DNA of 64,000 bases, taken from contig CM077648.1 of NCBI GenBank assembly GCA_039707465.1, positions 76,880,119 to 76,944,118 of the forward strand. The letters are read 5' to 3'. The notes below the pieces were generated by a model, which did no database searches, had not been told where the DNA came from, and saw only the letters and a program-made list of their open reading frames with translations. The translations under genes and the position numbers were made by a program. Origin of the DNA: Rhabdophis nuchalis. Taxonomy: Eukaryota > Chordata > Lepidosauria > Squamata > Natricidae. Shown in pieces: positions 25,361 through 36,290 of this stretch; the first letter of the stretch is position 1; each line of letters begins with the position of its first letter.

Positions 25361-26165
25361 CATGTAAAATTTTTCAACTTTCCATTTCCAAACATTAGGA
25401 GTGTTCAATGCCTTGGAGATTATAAAAATATTTTGGTTACTTTAATATAATTTAGACGTGTTCGGTAAGTAATTACATAAATACCATAACTTTTTAACAT
25501 TTTGTTTGTTTCCTGTGTGCCTTATGCATTTGCTAAATATTATCTCCTAGTACAGAAATTAAACTAATGGATGAATCTATATTAAATTTATGCCGCATAC
25601 ATAAGGGGCTTTGTTTTGACTCTATTTTTTAATAATTGCTGGCTCTCACAACTACATTTTCAAAACAGGACATCCTGAATAGGATGCCACAGAACACTGC
25701 ACTGTTGGATCTAAGAAAATCTAATAGAGGTGGCATTTCCCAGGTAGACAAATAAGAAATATAGTATTGGCAGTTTGGAAATACTTAGTATCTAAAAATC
25801 TGAGATTTATGCATACCAATTTGGAAACAAGTGTTATATCATTCAGTGGATTTACTTCTGAGCAGCAAGAATTGAATTACACAGTTACATACTGTAGCTA
25901 AATGAAGTCCTTTGGGGCAAGAGAAAAGGGATATTAGCCATTCATTGCCACCAGCTGCAGGCATTTCCGGTTGTTGCTTGCTGCCAAAAACTGTGGAGTT
26001 TTCTAAAGAAAGACAGAAGAGTTAAATCCTTGTTTCCTTCTTTGTAATGCACAAAAGCCACTTCTCCCTTTAATGCCAGATTAGCTCATAGATTTTGAAC
26101 GTGGACGTTGATCTACATAATTAAGTTAGTATTAATGACCTCTTCCTAGGTGGGTCTAGGACAAT
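25361..26165. other. No recognisable feature
   Basis: AT-rich sequence with no supported gene or repeat family. Confidence 0.4.
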
Positions 26166-27989
26166 TTGCCACAGCAAATCTCACGTAACTATCTCGCCGC
26201 CCTTATCGCATCCACAGATAACCGCCCTGCCGCCCTGTTTAGAGTAACCCGCTCCCTTCTTCAACAGGGGCCATGGGAAGCTCCTTTACAGGGTCGGGCA
26301 GAGGAGTTCGGTCAATATCTGCTGGACAAAGTCGCTCAGATCCGGAGCGAGTTGATCTCCAATGAGGTAGATCTGGGCGGGCAATCAGGGGCAGGTCTTG
26401 AGACCGTTTTATGGGAAGACTTTGACTTTGTGACTCCTGATGACATGGACAGGTTGTTGGGACGACTGAATGCTACCACATGTTTATTGGACCCGTGTTC
26501 CTCCTGGCTAGTACTGGCCTCCCGGGAGGTTACACGAGGCTGGTTCCAGGAGATAGTGAATACATCTCTGAGTGAGGGGTCTCTTCCGGCCACCTTGAAA
26601 GAGGCGGTGGTGAGACCCTTCCTCAAGAGACCTTCCCTGGACCCAGCATTATTGGCCAACTACCGTCCAGTCTCTAACCTTAGCTTTCTGGCTAAGGTTG
26701 TAGAGAGTGTGGTAGCTCAACAGTTCTCCTGACACCTGGAGGAAGCCGTCTATCTAGACCCGTGCCAGTCCGGCTTCCGTCCCGGGCACAGCACGGAGAC
26801 GGCATTGGTCGCGTTGGTTGATGATCTCTGGAGGGCCCGAGACAGAGGTTGTTCCTCTGTCCTGGCCCTATTAGACCTCTCAGTGGCTTTTGATACTATC
26901 GACCATGGTATCCTCCTGCACCGGCTGGAGAGGTTGGGATTCAGAGGCACTGTATTGCAGTGGTTCTCTTCCTACCTCTCTGGCCGGTCGCAGTGTGTAC
27001 TGACAGGAGGGCAGAGATCGACCTCAAGGCCCCTTTTATGTGGGGTACCTCAGGGCTCGGTTCTCTCACCCCTCCTGTTTAACATCTACATGAAGCAGTG
27101 GGGTGAGGTCATCCATGGCTTTGGGGTAGAATACCATCAGTACGCTGATGACACGCAGCTGTACATTTCTACCCCTGGCCACCCCAGCGATGCCGTGGAA
27201 GCGCTGTCTCGGTGTAGGGAGGCCGTGCAGCTCTGGATGGGGAGGAACAAACTCAAACTCAACCCGTCCAAGACCGAGTGGCTGTGGTTTCCGGCATCTC
27301 GATATAGCCAACTAACTCCATCGTTGGCTATCGGGGGCGAGTCATTGGCTCCCGCGGAAAGGGCCTGCAACTTGGGCGTCCTCCTGGACTCACGGCTGTC
27401 CTTAGATGACCATGTGACAGCCGTGGCCAGGGGGGCCTTCTATCAGGTTTACCTGATATGCCAGTTGCGCCCCTTTGTAGACCGAGATGCCCTACACACG
27501 GTCACTCAAGCCCTCGTTATTTCCCGCCTAGACTACTGCAACGCCCTCTACATGGGGCTCCCCCTGAGGTGCACCCGGAGGCTCCAGCTAGTGCAGAATG
27601 CATCCGCACGGGGGATTCTGGGAGTCTCTCATTACTCCCATGTAACACTTCTCCTGCACGAACTGCACTGGCTGCCTGTGGTCTTCCGGGTGCGCTTCAA
27701 GGTCGTAGTTACCATCTTCAAAGCGCTCCATGGCTCGGGTTCTGGTTACTTGAGAGACGGCCTCCTACCACATTCCTCCCTTCGACCTGTCCGCTCTCAC
27801 AGAGTTGGCCTTCCCAGGGTGCTGTCAGCCGGTCTTTGCCGACTGGCGATCCCCAGGGGAAGAGTTTTCTCTGTGGTGGGTCCGACACTCTGGAACGACC
27901 TCCCCCCTGATATCCGTACCATCACGGACCTACGACTCTTCCGTCGGATGGTAAAAGCTCATTTCTTTCATCTTGCCGGCCTGTCATAG
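26166..27989 (+). pseudogene. CR1 ORF2 reverse transcriptase (frame broken near 26735)
   Basis: The first frame (26166-26732) ends [14 protein letters not shown] at a stop where the other copies read on. The second is open for 394 codons (26805-27989). It holds [42 protein letters not shown] (intact YADD) and NKLKLNPSKTEWL, then LDYCNALYMGLPLRCTRRL and GPTLWNDLPPDI. The N-terminal endonuclease is absent. The long open RT frame suggests a fairly young insertion. Confidence 0.9.
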
Positions 27990-28170
27990 ATTAGGGACTA
28001 TTTTAATTTGTAATTTATGGTTTTAACTATTTATTCAATTTTAGCACAGTTGTCTTTGTTTAATTGTTTTTAAAATTTTGTATATTGTGGGGTATTATCT
28101 TTCTGTGCACCGCCCTGAGTCCCTTTTTGATGAAAAGGGCGGTATATAAATTGAATATAAATGAATATAA
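26180..28170 (+). repeat. CR1 (L3-type) LINE, second long copy
   Basis: Same arrangement as the copy at 15812: pre-RT, RT, C-terminus, then 3'UTR with CACCGCCCTGAGTCCC and GGGCGGTATATAAATTG. It is 5'-truncated. Confidence 0.95.
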
Positions 28171-28171
28171 A

Positions 28172-28468
28172 AAGCCAACTTGCCATGGTCAACTTAACCA
28201 TGGCCAACTTGCCGCAGGTAACTCTTTGCAGGACAACTCACTACAGCTAACTTGCTGCAGAACAAGAGTTATGCTAATATCAAAGAAATCATGGAATAGA
28301 ATACTTGAAGAAAGAATGCAAAAGGAGGGACAGAATGAAATTTGAATAGGAAAAATTAAAATATTTTTTAAAAATTTTAAATAATTAAATAGAATTGTTA
28401 AATTCTCCCAGAGTAAGTTGTTCCAAGGTGAGTTGACATGGCAAGTTGGCCGTGGCAAGTTGCCCCAT
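28172..28468. mobile_element. Palindromic MITE-like element
   Basis: The left side carries CCAACTTGCCATGGTCAACTT and the right side the near-inverse AAGTTGGCCGTGGCAAGTTG. The AT-rich middle contains ATTTTTTAAAAATTTT. The target duplication and superfamily are not determined. It abuts the CR1 tail at 28170. Confidence 0.55.
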
Positions 28469-28469
28469 T

Positions 28470-28955
28470 CCATTCCAGGTACACCTTCATTGATCCTTGC
28501 AGCAACACTAAACTATAGGTTGTTGATTAGCAAGAGGGGATGTTTAGTTAGGACTCCCTATCCTTTACCACTTTTATATTCCTGAGAATTTATATCTGGT
28601 CCTTATAATTGAGAAAGTTATTAATCATTTTGTTGGTAGATTAGTTCATTTTCTGCTTAACATTTGTCACAAGTGAACTAAGATAGATAACTTTAGATCT
28701 AGAAAACGTAAGGATGATATATCTCGGCTCAAAGTACTTTTTCAGGCTGAGATGAAATCTTTTATGTAGGAGCTTTTCATAGAAGGGCCATTCAAACAAA
28801 ATTCCTCCATAAATATTAATTGCCAAACCTTGACCTAACAATGCAAAAAATGGGGAATGCATTATTTTTCCACTGAGCATATGTACTTGATATTTGCTGG
28901 AACCAAAGCAATTTTTTTCTTCTGCCAAATGTCAAAGTAAAAGTGACCCAGCTAA
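28470..28955. other. No recognisable feature
   Basis: AT-rich sequence without recognised genes or repeats. Confidence 0.4.
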
Positions 28956-28959
28956 AAAA

Positions 28960-29067
28960 AAATTAAGTCAAATTAATAACAAATTAAGTCAAATTAATAA
29001 CAAATTAAGTCAAATTAATAACAAATTAAGTCAAATTAATAACAAATTAAGTGAATTAATAACAAAA
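28960..29067. repeat. 21-bp tandem repeat (minisatellite)
   Basis: About five units of AATTAAGTCAAATTAATAAC-type sequence in direct tandem, the last one degenerate. There are no spacers of differing sequence. Confidence 0.9.
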
Positions 29068-29218
29068 GGATGCACCAGTAAGAGTGATCTCATATTGGGT
29101 GAGAATATATTCCAAGGTGGCGGCGTGCTTAGGTGCCGCGGCTTTGAGCTCCTGGTGTCACAGCAGACTTTTCCATCCCTACTGTGAATTATAGAGAAAC
29201 AAACATATCAACTGATTG

Positions 29219-29667
29219 TGACACATCAGTTAAAGAAAAAAAAAGGATTACTCGGATTTATTAGGACAAGTAAGAAAAACAAGTTTCAGGAAGAGATATC
29301 CTCAAGAAGACGCCTAGATCTGGGTAGTGGAGAATTTTTAAAACCCATGTTGTATCGTAAACAAAGCCTTGATGAAACAATGATTGCAGATTCTTCACGA
29401 AGTTTATGTTCTGTAATGGTGGTACCATCATTATCTCTTGGGAATATACAAGGGGCAACTGCAAGAATTGAAATGAAGAAGCGGAGAGCACCACCCCTAC
29501 CAGTAATTACATCCTTTTCTGTTGGGAAAGCTGAGAGAGAAGAAAAAATGCCAAGTGCGATTCCTCAAAGTTCATTGCAACAAGAAATAGAAAAAGAAAA
29601 AGAGACGTGCTCCTCTTCCACCAACTCCTAAAATGCCAAACAGATTTGAAGATTTGAAGAAATGACT
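29219..29667 (+). pseudogene. Cordon-bleu family (COBL/COBLL1-like) fragment, broken
   Basis: Cordon-bleu proteins are WH2-domain actin nucleators; this fragment corresponds to the region before the WH2 repeats. The frame 29218-29631 reads KKKKGLLGFIRTSKKNK, RSLCSVMVVPSLSLGNIQG and EMKKRRAPPLP. These align in order with the KKKFLGFFKVNKRS, SRSLTLGPSLSLGSISG and EMKKRRAPPPP stretches of human COBL as I recall it. A one-base slip in an A-run at about 29590-29602 moves the continuation (RRAPLPPTPKMPNRFEDLKK) into another frame, which then stops. No other Cordon-bleu exons are seen nearby. A frameshifted retrocopy or an isolated duplicated exon are both possible. Confidence 0.65.
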
Positions 29668-29689
29668 AATAAAAGACAAAGTACAATTG

Positions 29690-29862
29690 ATCCTTTTCAA
29701 CTGTCATTTGTCAGCCATTTTGTTTGCCTGGAGAGATTCCTGTTGTGGCTGTCACTGCTGTCTGTATTCCACCTGGTGCAGGTGTTGGCACGGCGCTCAA
29801 ACCAATTTTATTGTAATTTTATTACAATATTATTACAATGGCAATAAAGATTATTATTATTA
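29690..29862 (+). repeat. Retroposon 3' tail (CAATAAAGATTATT type)
   Basis: It ends TACAATGGCAATAAAGATTAT plus an ATT run, as at 5690-5795. It directly follows the Cordon-bleu-like fragment. The family is uncertain. Confidence 0.45.
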
Positions 29863-30293
29863 TAAGGTAAGGACAATAACAGCAGCATTGCAAGCCCTCA
29901 GGTTATCTCATTGAGCAATCTTTCAAACTTGTGCTGGCACTGAAGAAGGGAGACACTTTCTCAGAGTTGTGGTGGTCACATTGTCTCCATGGTCACATGA
30001 TGTTGATTCTGGAACTTGCACCTGGGTATGATTAGTGTTGCAACAATATGAGGTTGCATGATTACAATTTGTGATGTTTTCTGCCAGCTTCCCACAAGCA
30101 AAGTTAATTAATAAGCAGACAGGAAGTCAGAAGCTGTGATCATGTGAAAATAATAACTGCCAACTGTAGAAAATTAGTACCCACCCCTCTCTTAGAAGAA
30201 TGAAATATTTTAGGAAATATTAAAAGGGCAGAATATTATACCTCCCTGGATGAGAAAAGGAGAAACATACTCTTGGAAAGCAACCCCCACCTT

Positions 30294-30742
30294 TGTTAAC
30301 AGCCCTAGAAAGACTGGGCCATCCTATCTGCAAAACAAAAGGCCTCTAGCTGCAAGGTGATGAGATTAAGACATGACCACATGGACATAATAGGATTAGC
30401 CCTCTACCCATCTAGCAGCAGAGCTCAGCACATGACACTTGGGGATATTACATTACTGAGCACAGTTCTATCAGACTTATCTCAGACAAACTCCTAGGAT
30501 TTGCACATGACCCCTACAGCAACCAATAGGATACATTTCTTGCACAGGAACAGGAAGCTCTAGGGCAAGGCCCAAGAGAGGGTATAAATAACATTCATTC
30601 TCCACTCCATGTGTTCAGTGCACCAGGACCATGTGCTTAATGGTTCTGCTCCATTAACCCATCCTTCCAACCAGCCTCCATGTTTCCCATGTCTTTCTCC
30701 CCACTTGGAACTGAACCCAGATGGACATTTCTTCCAACACAG
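30294..30742 (+). mobile_element. Possible LTR-like sequence
   Basis: A TG-start (TGTTAACAGCCC) and CA-end (TTCTTCCAACA) bound a region with a TATA-like GGTATAAATAAC at about 30580. No target duplication is confirmed, and no internal region is present. Weakly supported. Confidence 0.3.
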
Positions 30743-31664
30743 CCCACAAAAAAGCTGTAGAGGTTTGGCAGCCTAAGACAAACTGGCTTCCCAGGAAAGC
30801 AACCAGCTGTGGCAGGTGATGTATTGCAGTCAGTTGGAATTGGCTAGTAGGTTAGCACAAAGTATCAATGAAATATTTATAACTCGGGATTGAAGTGAGA
30901 GGTCCTTGATGCTCAATGAGCTTGGTTATTTTCTTGCAGATGTTTCATTGCCCAAACTAACTGGTACTGATGATGTTACCTAGTTTGGGTAATTAAATAA
31001 CTGCAAGCAAACAACCAAGCTCAGAGATCACCAAGGCCTCCTCTTAGGACAAAGTGCTGGAGAGACCATTCCCTCAAAAGAGTTTAATATAGTTGGAATT
31101 TGAAAGTAGTTTTAAAACACAGATAGGTAATATCTTTGCAAAAGTTTGTGAAAATAGACAAACAGGGAGCCAGTTTGGTCTAATAATGGATAAGGCACCA
31201 GATGACAAATCAAGACCTTCAGTTCAAATCCCACTTTAGCCAATAAAATCCGAATACTGGCAGAGATTGGGATATTTGCAGACATAAATTTGAAATGCCT
31301 AAAAATTCAAAGTGGCAGGTAGGATCATGTAATCATAACCTTGCCACTTATTAAGCTGTTGTACGCCTCACATGCATGTTAAAAGGAGGAAAAAAGTTGC
31401 ATTTTCAATCTTGATTGAATCTTTTTGACCCCACCCACCCGCAGATATTAAAGGGATTTCCAGAAGGGCTCCTCTTTGATGTATGGGATTTCCCAGATTC
31501 TGGTAGTGTTGCAACCATCAGAGCATATCATTAGCAACATTATCTTAGCAACTTTTCGTCCTCTAGTATATTCCTTTGGATTTGTCCCTTCCTGCTACAA
31601 AACTACGACGAAGAGGAGAACTTTTTCCTCTGCCAAAGGGAAGAGGTTGGGGAGAATCTCTTTG
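30743..31664. other. No recognisable feature
   Basis: Mixed sequence with no supported gene. Short frames near 31576-31665 are basic and proline-containing but match nothing I recognise. Confidence 0.4.
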
Positions 31665-31672
31665 GGCTAAAG

Positions 31673-31803
31673 CAGAGGTTCCCAAACTTGGCAACTTTAA
31701 GACTTGTGGACTTCAACTCCCAGAATTCTCCAGCCATGCTGGCTGGAGAATTCTGGGAGTTGAAGTCCATAAGTCTTAAAGTTGCCAAGTTTGGGAACCT
31801 CTG
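31673..31803. mobile_element. Palindromic hAT-type MITE (CAGAGGTTCCC family)
   Basis: The arms CAGAGGTTCCCAAACTTGGC / GCCAAGTTTGGGAACCTCTG are perfectly complementary. The 8-bp duplication GGCTAAAG lies at 31665-31672 and 31804-31811. Confidence 0.94.
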
Positions 31804-31819
31804 GGCTAAAGGCTTAGAT

Positions 31820-31925
31820 CAGGAGTCTGCAAACCTGGCAGCTTTAAGACTTGTGGACTTCAACTCTCAGAATTCTGGGAGTTGAAGTCCTCAAGTCTTA
31901 AAACTGCCAAGTTTGCAGACCTCTG
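31820..31925. mobile_element. Palindromic hAT-type MITE (CAGGAGTCTGCAAA family)
   Basis: The ends are CAGGAGTCTGCAAACCTGGC and GCCAAGTTTGCAGACCTCTG. The 8-bp duplication GCTTAGAT lies at 31812-31819 and 31926-31933. Its left duplication abuts the right duplication of the preceding MITE. Confidence 0.93.
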
Positions 31926-31933
31926 GCTTAGAT

Positions 31934-32880
31934 TCTTGAGGTGGAAATAGGGAGGTGTCTGAATTAGCAGCTGTGAGTGTGAATGTGGTTGTGCAGGCTT
32001 GTCTATTTAATGCCCAGACAAAGGTGGTTACTTTTCATATCTGCATTCTCATCAAATAAAACCAACTAAAAAGGGAATGGAAGAAGGGCAGAAAGTGGAG
32101 TATAGATAATGAAATCAATTTAATGGATCACCAATCCTTCTCTATCAAGCAAAGTAAAGCATCTCTTTTGATCTTTGTTTCTTCTATGCATGTGTTTTAT
32201 CTTTATGCTTTACCTTCAAACATTTAGCTGACAATAAATAAATAAACACGTGGGCCATTTTTTTTGGTCATTTTTACTGCAGGAAACAGGTTTGTTCTCA
32301 TTGGCATTACCTCAAGGCATGCTGCAAAAATGACAATTTCCCTTTGTTCTTAAAAGGCATTTTACTTCCATGGTTGTAATTAAATGATTAATCAGCCTTG
32401 CAAAGTTTCATGTACAAACAGTAAAAGAGATTTCATCTATTCAACAATGGAAAAATTCTTTCAGAAACAAAACACTTTGGAGTCAGTTTAAAAAATTATC
32501 CAGTATAAGTGCAAAGAGATAAAAATCAGGATAGCTTTTTTCAGAACACACAGTTGGGTATTTGCTAGATATAGAATTATATGGGCAAATAACTTTAGAT
32601 CTTCTAGACATTATTTGAGCAACTTAAATAGATGTATTTCAGGTGCTGAAGGTTATTTTATTTTAAAGAAATGAAATTATGTTCTAATAGCACAATAGCC
32701 TACCTTTGTTTTTCAACTATACTTTCAGCCATGAAACATCAGATAATATGATTCCTAAGGAAAAATATCATGATATTCCATAGCACTATTACTCAGCTGA
32801 GCTGAGGGTAATGAAGCGCCGAAAGAGATGCCTAGAGAGCATTTGGAGGTCTACTCGTTCTGAATCTGACTGAACACAGG
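31934..32880. other. No recognisable feature
   Basis: AT-rich sequence without recognised genes or repeats. Confidence 0.4.
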
Positions 32881-32885
32881 TAAGG

Positions 32886-35239
32886 TTGCATTACCTTGTG
32901 GCGATAAGAGCGGCAAAACGCAATTATCTCTCCGCTCTTATCGCATCCGCAGATAACTGCCCTGCTGCCCTGTTTAGAGTGTTTAGAGTGACCCGCTCCC
33001 TCCTCCAACAGAGGCCGCGGGAAGCTCTCTTGCAGGGCTGGGCAGAGGAATTTGGATGTTATCTGTAGGATAAAATCACTCAAATCCGTGATGAACTGAC
33101 CCCCGACGAGATTAGCCCAGGTGGGAGGGTGGAGGCAGGTCTTGAGACCGTTTTTTGGGATTAGTTTGACTTTGTTTCTCCCAATGACATGGACAGGTTG
33201 CTGAGGCGGCTGAATGCCACCACATGTTTATTGGACCCGTGTCCCTCCTGGCTTGTACTGGCCTCCCGGGAGGTTACACGAGGCTGGCTCCTGGGAATAG
33301 TGAACGCTTCCTTGAGTGAGGGGCTCTTGCCAGCCGTCTTGAAAGAGGCGGTGGTGAGACCCCTCCTCAAGAGGCCTTCCCTGGACCCAGCAGAGCTGGC
33401 TAATTATCGTCCGGTCTCCAACCTTCATTTTCTTGCGAAGGTTGTGGAGAGTGCGGTGGCACGACAGTTCCCCCAGCACCTGGAGGAAACTGCCTAGCTA
33501 GACCCGTGCCAGTCCGGCTTCCGGCCTGGGCACAGCACGGAGATGGTATTGGTCACATTGGTGGATGATCTCTGGAGGGCTCAGGATAGAGGTCATTCCT
33601 CTATCCTGGTCCTATTAGATCTCTTGGCGGCTTTTGATACCATCGACCATGGTATCCTATTGCACTGGCTGAAGGGGTTGGGGCTGAGAGGCACCGTTTT
33701 ACGGTGGTTCTCCTCCTTCCTCTCCGACCGGTCACAATTTGTGTTAGCAGGAGGGCAGAGGTCGATGTCGAGGCCCCTCACATGTGGTGTGCCTCAGGGG
33801 TCAGTCCTCTTGCCCCTCCTGTTCAACATCTACATGAAGCCGCTGGGTGAGATCATCCGTGGTTTTGGGGTAGAGTTCCATCAGTACACTGATGATACTC
33901 AGCTGTACATCTCTACCCCTAACCACCCCAACGATGCGGTCGAACTGATGTCCCAGTGTCTGGAGGCCGTGCGAGTCTGGATGGGGAGGAGCAAACTCCG
34001 ACTCAACCCGTCCAAGACTGAGTGGCTGTGGTTCCCGGCGCCATGATATAGTCAGCTGGTTCCATCTCTGACTATCCGGGGCGAGTCATTGGCCCCCGCG
34101 GATAGGGCTCGCAATTTGGGTGTCCTCCTGGATTCCCGGCTGTCATTGGATGACCATGTGGCAGCCGTGACCAGGCCTTTTATCAGGTAATAATAATAAT
34201 AATAATAATTTTATTTTTAAACCGCACCCTCTCCCCACAGGGACCCGGGGCGGTGCACAGGCAGAATAAAAACAGTCAAAAAGTACATACATTTCATAAA
34301 AAACAATTAAACCAACCCTGTGCTAAAAATTCGCTAAAAATGTGCTACCCCATTAAAAAAACCCAAAGACAGAGAGACTATCCTAGGCCGGCCAGACAGA
34401 AGAAGTGTGTTTTTAGCTTGAGACGGAAGGAGCGGAGGTCAGTGGTCATCCTGATATCGGGGGGAAGGTCGTTCCAGAGGGCCGGGCCCGCCACAGAGAG
34501 AGCCCTTCCCCTGGGAGTCGCCCGCTGACAGAGTCTAGTGGACGGCACCCGGAGAAGTCCCTCTCTGTGAGAGCGGATCGGCCGTGAGGATGTATGGGGC
34601 AGGATCCGATCCCGCAGATAGCTAGGTCCTGAGCCATGGAGCACTTTGAAGATGATAACTAACACCTTGAAGCGCACCCGGAAGACGACAGGTAGCCAGT
34701 GCAGCTCGCGCAAGAGCGGTGTTATGTGGGTCGACCTAGTGGTCCCCATAATTGCTCGCGCGGCTGCATTCTGGACTAGCTGAAGCCTCCGGGTGCACCT
34801 CAAGGGGAGCCCCATGTAGAGAGAGTTGCAATAGTCCAGTCGGGTGTACCTGATATGCCAGTTGCGCCCCTATCTAGATCGTGACGCCTTACGCACGGTC
34901 ACTCAAGTTCTCGTCACCTCCCACCTGGACTACTGTAACACTCTCTACATGGGGCTCCCCTTGAGGTGCACCCGGAGGCTCCAGCTAGTCCAGAATGCGG
35001 CCGCGCGGGGGATCCTGGGAGTGTCTCGATACTCCCATGTAACACCTCTCCTGCGCAAGTTGCATTGGCTGCCTGTGGCCTTCTGGGTGCGCTTCAAGGT
35101 GCTAGTAACCATCTTTAAAGCGCTCCATGGCACGGGACCTGACTACTTGCGGGATCGCCTCCTACCACATACCTCCCTTAGACCTGTCTGCTCCCACAGA
35201 GTGGGCCTCCTCAGGGTGCCATCCGTCGGACAATGCTGA
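32886..35239 (+). pseudogene. CR1 ORF2 reverse transcriptase (interrupted, mutated active site)
   Basis: The frames at 33189-33497 and 33543-34046 carry [14 protein letters not shown] and CGVPQGSVLLPLLFN. The catalytic box reads YTDD (HQYTDDTQLYIS) instead of YADD. The C-terminal half resumes at 34844 with YLICQLRPYLDRDALRTVTQ and LDYCNTLYMGLPLRCTRRL. Several stops and the inserted LINE make it inactive. Confidence 0.88.
34189..34842 (-). repeat. CR1 LINE nested inside CR1
   Basis: On the minus strand it encodes MGLPLRCTRRLQLVQNAAAR through WNDLPPDI and the 3'UTR, with an (ATT)n tail (AATAATAAT on the plus strand) at 34189-34209. It is inserted in the outer CR1 with at most a 3-bp duplication (GGT). 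The 145-codon frame at 34815-34378 is open. Confidence 0.92.
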
Positions 35240-35556
35240 CGGGTGGCCCCCAGGGGGAGAGCCTTCTCTGTGGCGGGGCCTGCCCTCTGGAATGACCTAC
35301 CCCCCGACCTTCGTACCATCACGGACCTATGCCTGTTCCGCCAGACATTAAAGACACATCTATTTCAAGAGGCCGGCCTGACTTAGTTTTTAATGGGTAA
35401 TAGTTTTAATTGATTTTAACCCTTTTCTAATCTAAATTTTAAGCACAGACTTTAATTTAATTCATTTTTAACTGTTTGTACTGTATTGTATTATATTTTT
35501 ATATTTCTGTGCACCGCCCTGAATCCCTTCAGGGAGATAGGGCGGTATATAAATTT

Positions 35557-35562
35557 GACAAA

Positions 35563-35597
<35 letters not shown>

Positions 35598-35630
35598 ACA
35601 AACAAACAAACAAACAAACAAACAAATAAA
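35557..35630. repeat. (AAAT)n/(AAAC)n microsatellite at a CR1 tail
   Basis: About eight AAAT units followed by about seven AAAC units, directly after the 3' end of the outer CR1. Confidence 0.95.
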
Positions 35631-36009
35631 TCTTACAAGCTGATTCATTTGGATGTCAGCTTGTTTTCTCCACATGGTTAGAGTTCTGTTCCATCTGAAA
35701 GGCATTTGGATAACAAGTCAGACATAATTACTTGGATATTGCTGCAAATTGGACACCTGATGTCCCCATCCTTACATATACGATATGTATGAACCCACCA
35801 CAAATCTTCATTCTGTACATACTGAATAACAATGTTATACTTGTAGCACTGTTTACAATTGTAGTTTTGTTCAATTCATATATAACCAAGACAGATCTTG
35901 GTTCTTCCTTTAATTTTTATTTCTGCACATTCTGTTAAAGCATTTTGCTTCAACTCCTGGCTAGGACAACCCAAAATGGCAATATTAAGTTTAAAGTAAA
36001 AGTTGCATT
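35631..36009. other. No recognisable feature
   Basis: AT-rich sequence without recognised genes or repeats. Confidence 0.4.
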
Positions 36010-36290
36010 TTTTAATTCAGATTTTTATTTTTAAATAAACAAGACAAACGGAAACATAAAAAACATATACAACCTTCTTCCATTTCATATAGCATGTCAT
36101 TTGGTTACAAGTTTTTGTGCGTCCTTTCCATGGTCACCACTTATAATTACATATCAAATCACAAATTGTTCATTAGGTAAACATAGGTACATTATTGTTA
36201 ATATATCACTTCTTCAACTGTAATTATTATTCCTTGATTTTAAACAAAATATTCTATATATTGAAGTCATACATACAACATCATTCCATT
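36010..36290 (-). repeat. L1 LINE 3' end fragment
   Basis: The minus strand resembles the 3'UTR of the L1 at 53720-54240: shared phrases around ATAGCATGTCATTTGGTTAC and TTTTTGTGCGTC. An A-rich tail lies at the left side. No coding sequence remains. Confidence 0.55.

Larger units (their letters stand above)
32882..35556 (+). repeat. CR1 (L3-type) LINE split by a second CR1
   Basis: The outer copy covers 32882-34188 and resumes at 34843-35556. Its 3'UTR shows CACCGCCCTGAATCCC and GGGCGGTATATAAATTTG, and its tail runs into (AAAT)n/(AAAC)n. The coding halves are continuous when 34189-34842 is removed. Confidence 0.93.

Noticed and set aside
28960..29067. Regularly spaced repeats that could suggest a CRISPR-like array
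   Set aside because: The units are directly tandem 21-mers with no unique spacers, and the window is eukaryotic. It is a minisatellite.
30294..30742. Full-confidence call of a second solo LTR
   Set aside because: TG/CA ends and a TATA box can be picked out, but no target duplication supports the limits. It is kept only as a weak feature.
31576..31670. Possible second piece of the Cordon-bleu-like pseudogene (basic, proline-containing frame)
   Set aside because: Too short and without a matching ordered motif; similarity to KKRRAPPLP-type sequence is not convincing.
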